Assembly (NCBI GenBank): GCA_944325005.1 | Contig: CALUYO010000004.1 | Span: 1-64,000 of the forward strand | Length of the DNA stretch: 64,000 nucleotides | Source: Candidatus Gastranaerophilales bacterium | GTDB taxonomy: Bacteria > Cyanobacteriota > Vampirovibrionia > Gastranaerophilales > Gastranaerophilaceae | Direction of reading: 5' to 3' | Part shown: one piece after another, positions 62,235 through 64,000 of the stretch | Numbering within the stretch: position 1 is the first letter of the stretch | Layout of the letters: every line of letters begins with the position of its first letter | Notes under the pieces: generated by a model | Database searches by the model: none | Seen by the model: only the letters and a program-made list of their open reading frames with translations | Told to the model about the DNA's origin: nothing | Made by a program: the position numbers and the translations under genes

Positions 62235-64000
62235 TTATATATCTCCGAATGTAGTCGGTGTTTCAAAGAAATTGATATTTAATAACTCTGAATCCATGTC
62301 TGAAAGGACTCTTCTTGGAGCTGATTTTCTCAAATCATCCATATCAGTCATTAAGTCAACTTCTGCACCGTCTTTTTTCGCTACCGTAATATCCAAACCG
62401 ATACTTTGTAATTCTCTTACAAGTACCTTAAATGATTCAGGAATACCCGGTCTTGGAATATTGTCGCCTTTAACGATTGCTTCATATGCTCTGTTTCTTC
62501 CGTTAACATCATCTGATTTGATTGTTAACATTTCTTGCAGAGTATAAGCTGCACCGTAAGCTTCCAATGCCCAAACTTCCATCTCACCGAATCTTTGACC
62601 GCCAAATTGAGCTTTACCACCCAATGGCTGTTGTGTAACAAGTGAGTAAGGACCTGTAGAACGTGCGTGAATTTTGTCGTCTACAAGGTGGACAAGTTTA
62701 AGTATGTAAGAAAGACCGACAGCAACAGGTTCATCAAACGGTTCCCCTGTTCTTCCATCGATAAGTCTTACTTTACCGTCTTCGTTAACCCAATCGCAGC
62801 CTGATTCTTTTATACCTTTAAGCAATTCTGCTTTAGTTGCGATTTCTGATTGGTTATCGCCGTATCTTTCGTCGAAAGACGGAGTTTCATAGTAGTTACC
62901 TGTTAAGTATGCTGCCAAACCTAATAATAATTCGTAAGTTTGACCAACGTTCATACGAGAAGGTACACCAAGCGGATTCAATACGATATCAACAGGTGTT
63001 CCATCAGGAAGGAACGGCATATCTTCTTTAGGTAATATTCTTGATACGATACCTTTGTTACCATGTCTTCCTGAAAGTTTGTCACCTACTGATACTTTAC
63101 GTTTTTGAGCAATATAAACTCTGATTACGGTATTTGCACCCGGCGGTAATTCGTCGCCTTTTTCTCTGTCGAATACTTTAACGTCGAGTACACGTCCGCC
63201 TTCGCCGTGAGGAACTCTTAATGAGTTATCTTTAACATCTCTTGCTTTTTCTGCAAAGATTGCTCTTAAAAGTTTTTCTTCCGGCGGATGTTCAGATTCG
63301 CCTTTCGGTGTAACTTTACCTACTAATATATCGTCAGCATAAACTCTAGCACCGATACGAACAATACCGCGTTCATCCAGATGTCTTAAAGCGTCTTCTG
63401 AAACATTCGGAATTTCACGGGTAATTTCTTCAGGTCCGAGTTTAGTCTGGCGGGCATCTATTTCTAATTTTTCAATGTGAACTGAAGTGAAGATGTCATC
63501 GTGTACGCATCTTTCAGATAAAAGGATAGCATCTTCGTAGTTGTAACCTTCCCAAGGCATATACGCAACAATTACGTTTTTACCTAATGAAAGTTCCCCG
63601 CAGTTTGTAGAAGCACCGTCAGCGATTACGTCGCCTTCTTTAACCTTGTCGCCTTCGTGAACTAAAGGTTTCTGGTTAATACAAGTATCCTGGTTGCTTC
63701 TCACATATTTCATTAATGTATATACATGCGGTTTGTTGTGAATATCGCGGATGATAATTTCTTCACCTACAACTCTTTCAACAACACCGTCGCAGTCAGC
63801 GATTACAACCATACCTGAATCTCTTGCTGCTCTTTTTTCCATACCTGTACCAACAACCGGTCTTTGAGTAATCAAAAGAGGAACTGATTGACGCTGCATG
63901 TTTGAACCCATCAAAGCACGGTTAGCGTCATCGTGTTCAATGAATGGAATTAAAGATGTCGCAACAGAGATAATCTGAATTGGTGATACACCTACAAAGT
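62235..64000 (-). CDS. rpoB: RNA polymerase beta subunit, C-terminal part, cut by the window edge
   Basis: The frame is open to base 64000, so the 5' part lies outside. The visible 588 residues begin in the highly conserved core ([37 protein letters not shown]). They continue with [29 protein letters not shown] (active-site Lys/Arg region), [12 protein letters not shown] and the closing [23 protein letters not shown]. The first gene of rpoB-rpoC1-rpoC2. Confidence 0.96.
   Translation of the reverse strand, partial: FVGVSPIQIISVATSLIPFIEHDDANRALMGSNMQRQSVPLLITQRPVVGTGMEKRAARDSGMVVIADCDGVVERVVGEEIIIRDIHNKPHVYTLMKYVRSNQDTCINQKPLVHEGDKVKEGDVIADGASTNCGELSLGKNVIVAYMPWEGYNYEDAILLSERCVHDDIFTSVHIEKLEIDARQTKLGPEEITREIPNVSEDALRHLDERGIVRIGARVYADDILVGKVTPKGESEHPPEEKLLRAIFAEKARDVKDNSLRVPHGEGGRVLDVKVFDREKGDELPPGANTVIRVYIAQKRKVSVGDKLSGRHGNKGIVSRILPKEDMPFLPDGTPVDIVLNPLGVPSRMNVGQTYELLLGLAAYLTGNYYETPSFDERYGDNQSEIATKAELLKGIKESGCDWVNEDGKVRLIDGRTGEPFDEPVAVGLSYILKLVHLVDDKIHARSTGPYSLVTQQPLGGKAQFGGQRFGEMEVWALEAYGAAYTLQEMLTIKSDDVNGRNRAYEAIVKGDNIPRPGIPESFKVLVRELQSIGLDITVAKKDGAEVDLMTDMDDLRKSAPRRVLSDMDSELLNINFFETPTTFGDI

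Overview
The window looks like a piece of a low-GC, non-photosynthetic relative of Cyanobacteria, most likely a gut Gastranaerophilales (Vampirovibrionia/Melainabacteria). The best evidence is the RNA polymerase operon at the right end. There rpoC is split into rpoC1 (gamma) and rpoC2 (beta'), the arrangement typical of Cyanobacteriota. A lineage-style family of prepilin-like proteins ([14 protein letters not shown]-termini), an mDAP-type MurE and a two-partner-secretion-type adhesin also fit a diderm of this group. The lineage call is inference from gene content; no search was run.

Layout. 1-4.7 kb: small lineage-type hypothetical proteins, a DUF1266 operon and a pair of tiny LuxR-type HTH proteins. 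4.7-5.6 kb: a gene-free AT-rich stretch ending in tRNA-fMet. 5.7-8.3 kb: a filamentous-haemagglutinin-type adhesin. 8.4-9.6 kb: rpmH-rnpA and an unknown gene. 9.7-15.7 kb: proC, a GlcF-like Fe-S protein, ilvD and three prepilin genes. 15.7-21.3 kb: a cell-wall block (nagA, murE, ftsI, amidase). 21.3-28 kb: regulator, pepA, and rny-ymdB-PHP with a degenerate prepilin-like gene. 28-37.5 kb: apt, glycosyltransferases, HU, SNF2 helicase, DUF212, prenyl synthase, rsgA. 37.5-44.5 kb: three more prepilin genes around efp-accB-accC and two membrane paralogues. 44.5-56.3 kb: MATE, ndk, tgt, mutS, tRNA-Leu, ricT-gpsA-murQ-ribH, ccdA-thioredoxin. 56.4-64 kb: rpoC2, rpoC1 and rpoB, the last cut by the window edge.

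Most striking observation: four prepilin genes each carry a run of exactly ten G (or ten C on the coding strand) in the short leader coded between a good ribosome binding site and the FTLAEV cleavage site. In all four the run leaves the SD-linked ATG out of frame with the pilin body, and one more base would restore a perfect reading frame. The tract has conserved flanks (G10-CAA-...-AGC) but occurs in both orientations relative to the gene, so the DNA and not the encoded peptide seems to be what is conserved. Because the leader is removed by prepilin peptidase, the tract could switch expression without altering the mature protein. This is what a set of phase-variable pilin contingency loci would look like. 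Systematic homopolymer undercalling is the main alternative. In two of the loci an anti-SD sequence just after the tract can also pair with the gene's own SD.

Other signals: a shared N-terminal signature (M-x-I, then F-[GKT]-[AS]) on five unrelated small proteins, a shared C-terminal DGWxxxDDYPW on four prepilins, an ATAGG pentanucleotide repeat near a start of transcription, and purine/pyrimidine repeat pairs in both intergenic gaps of the rpoBC operon.
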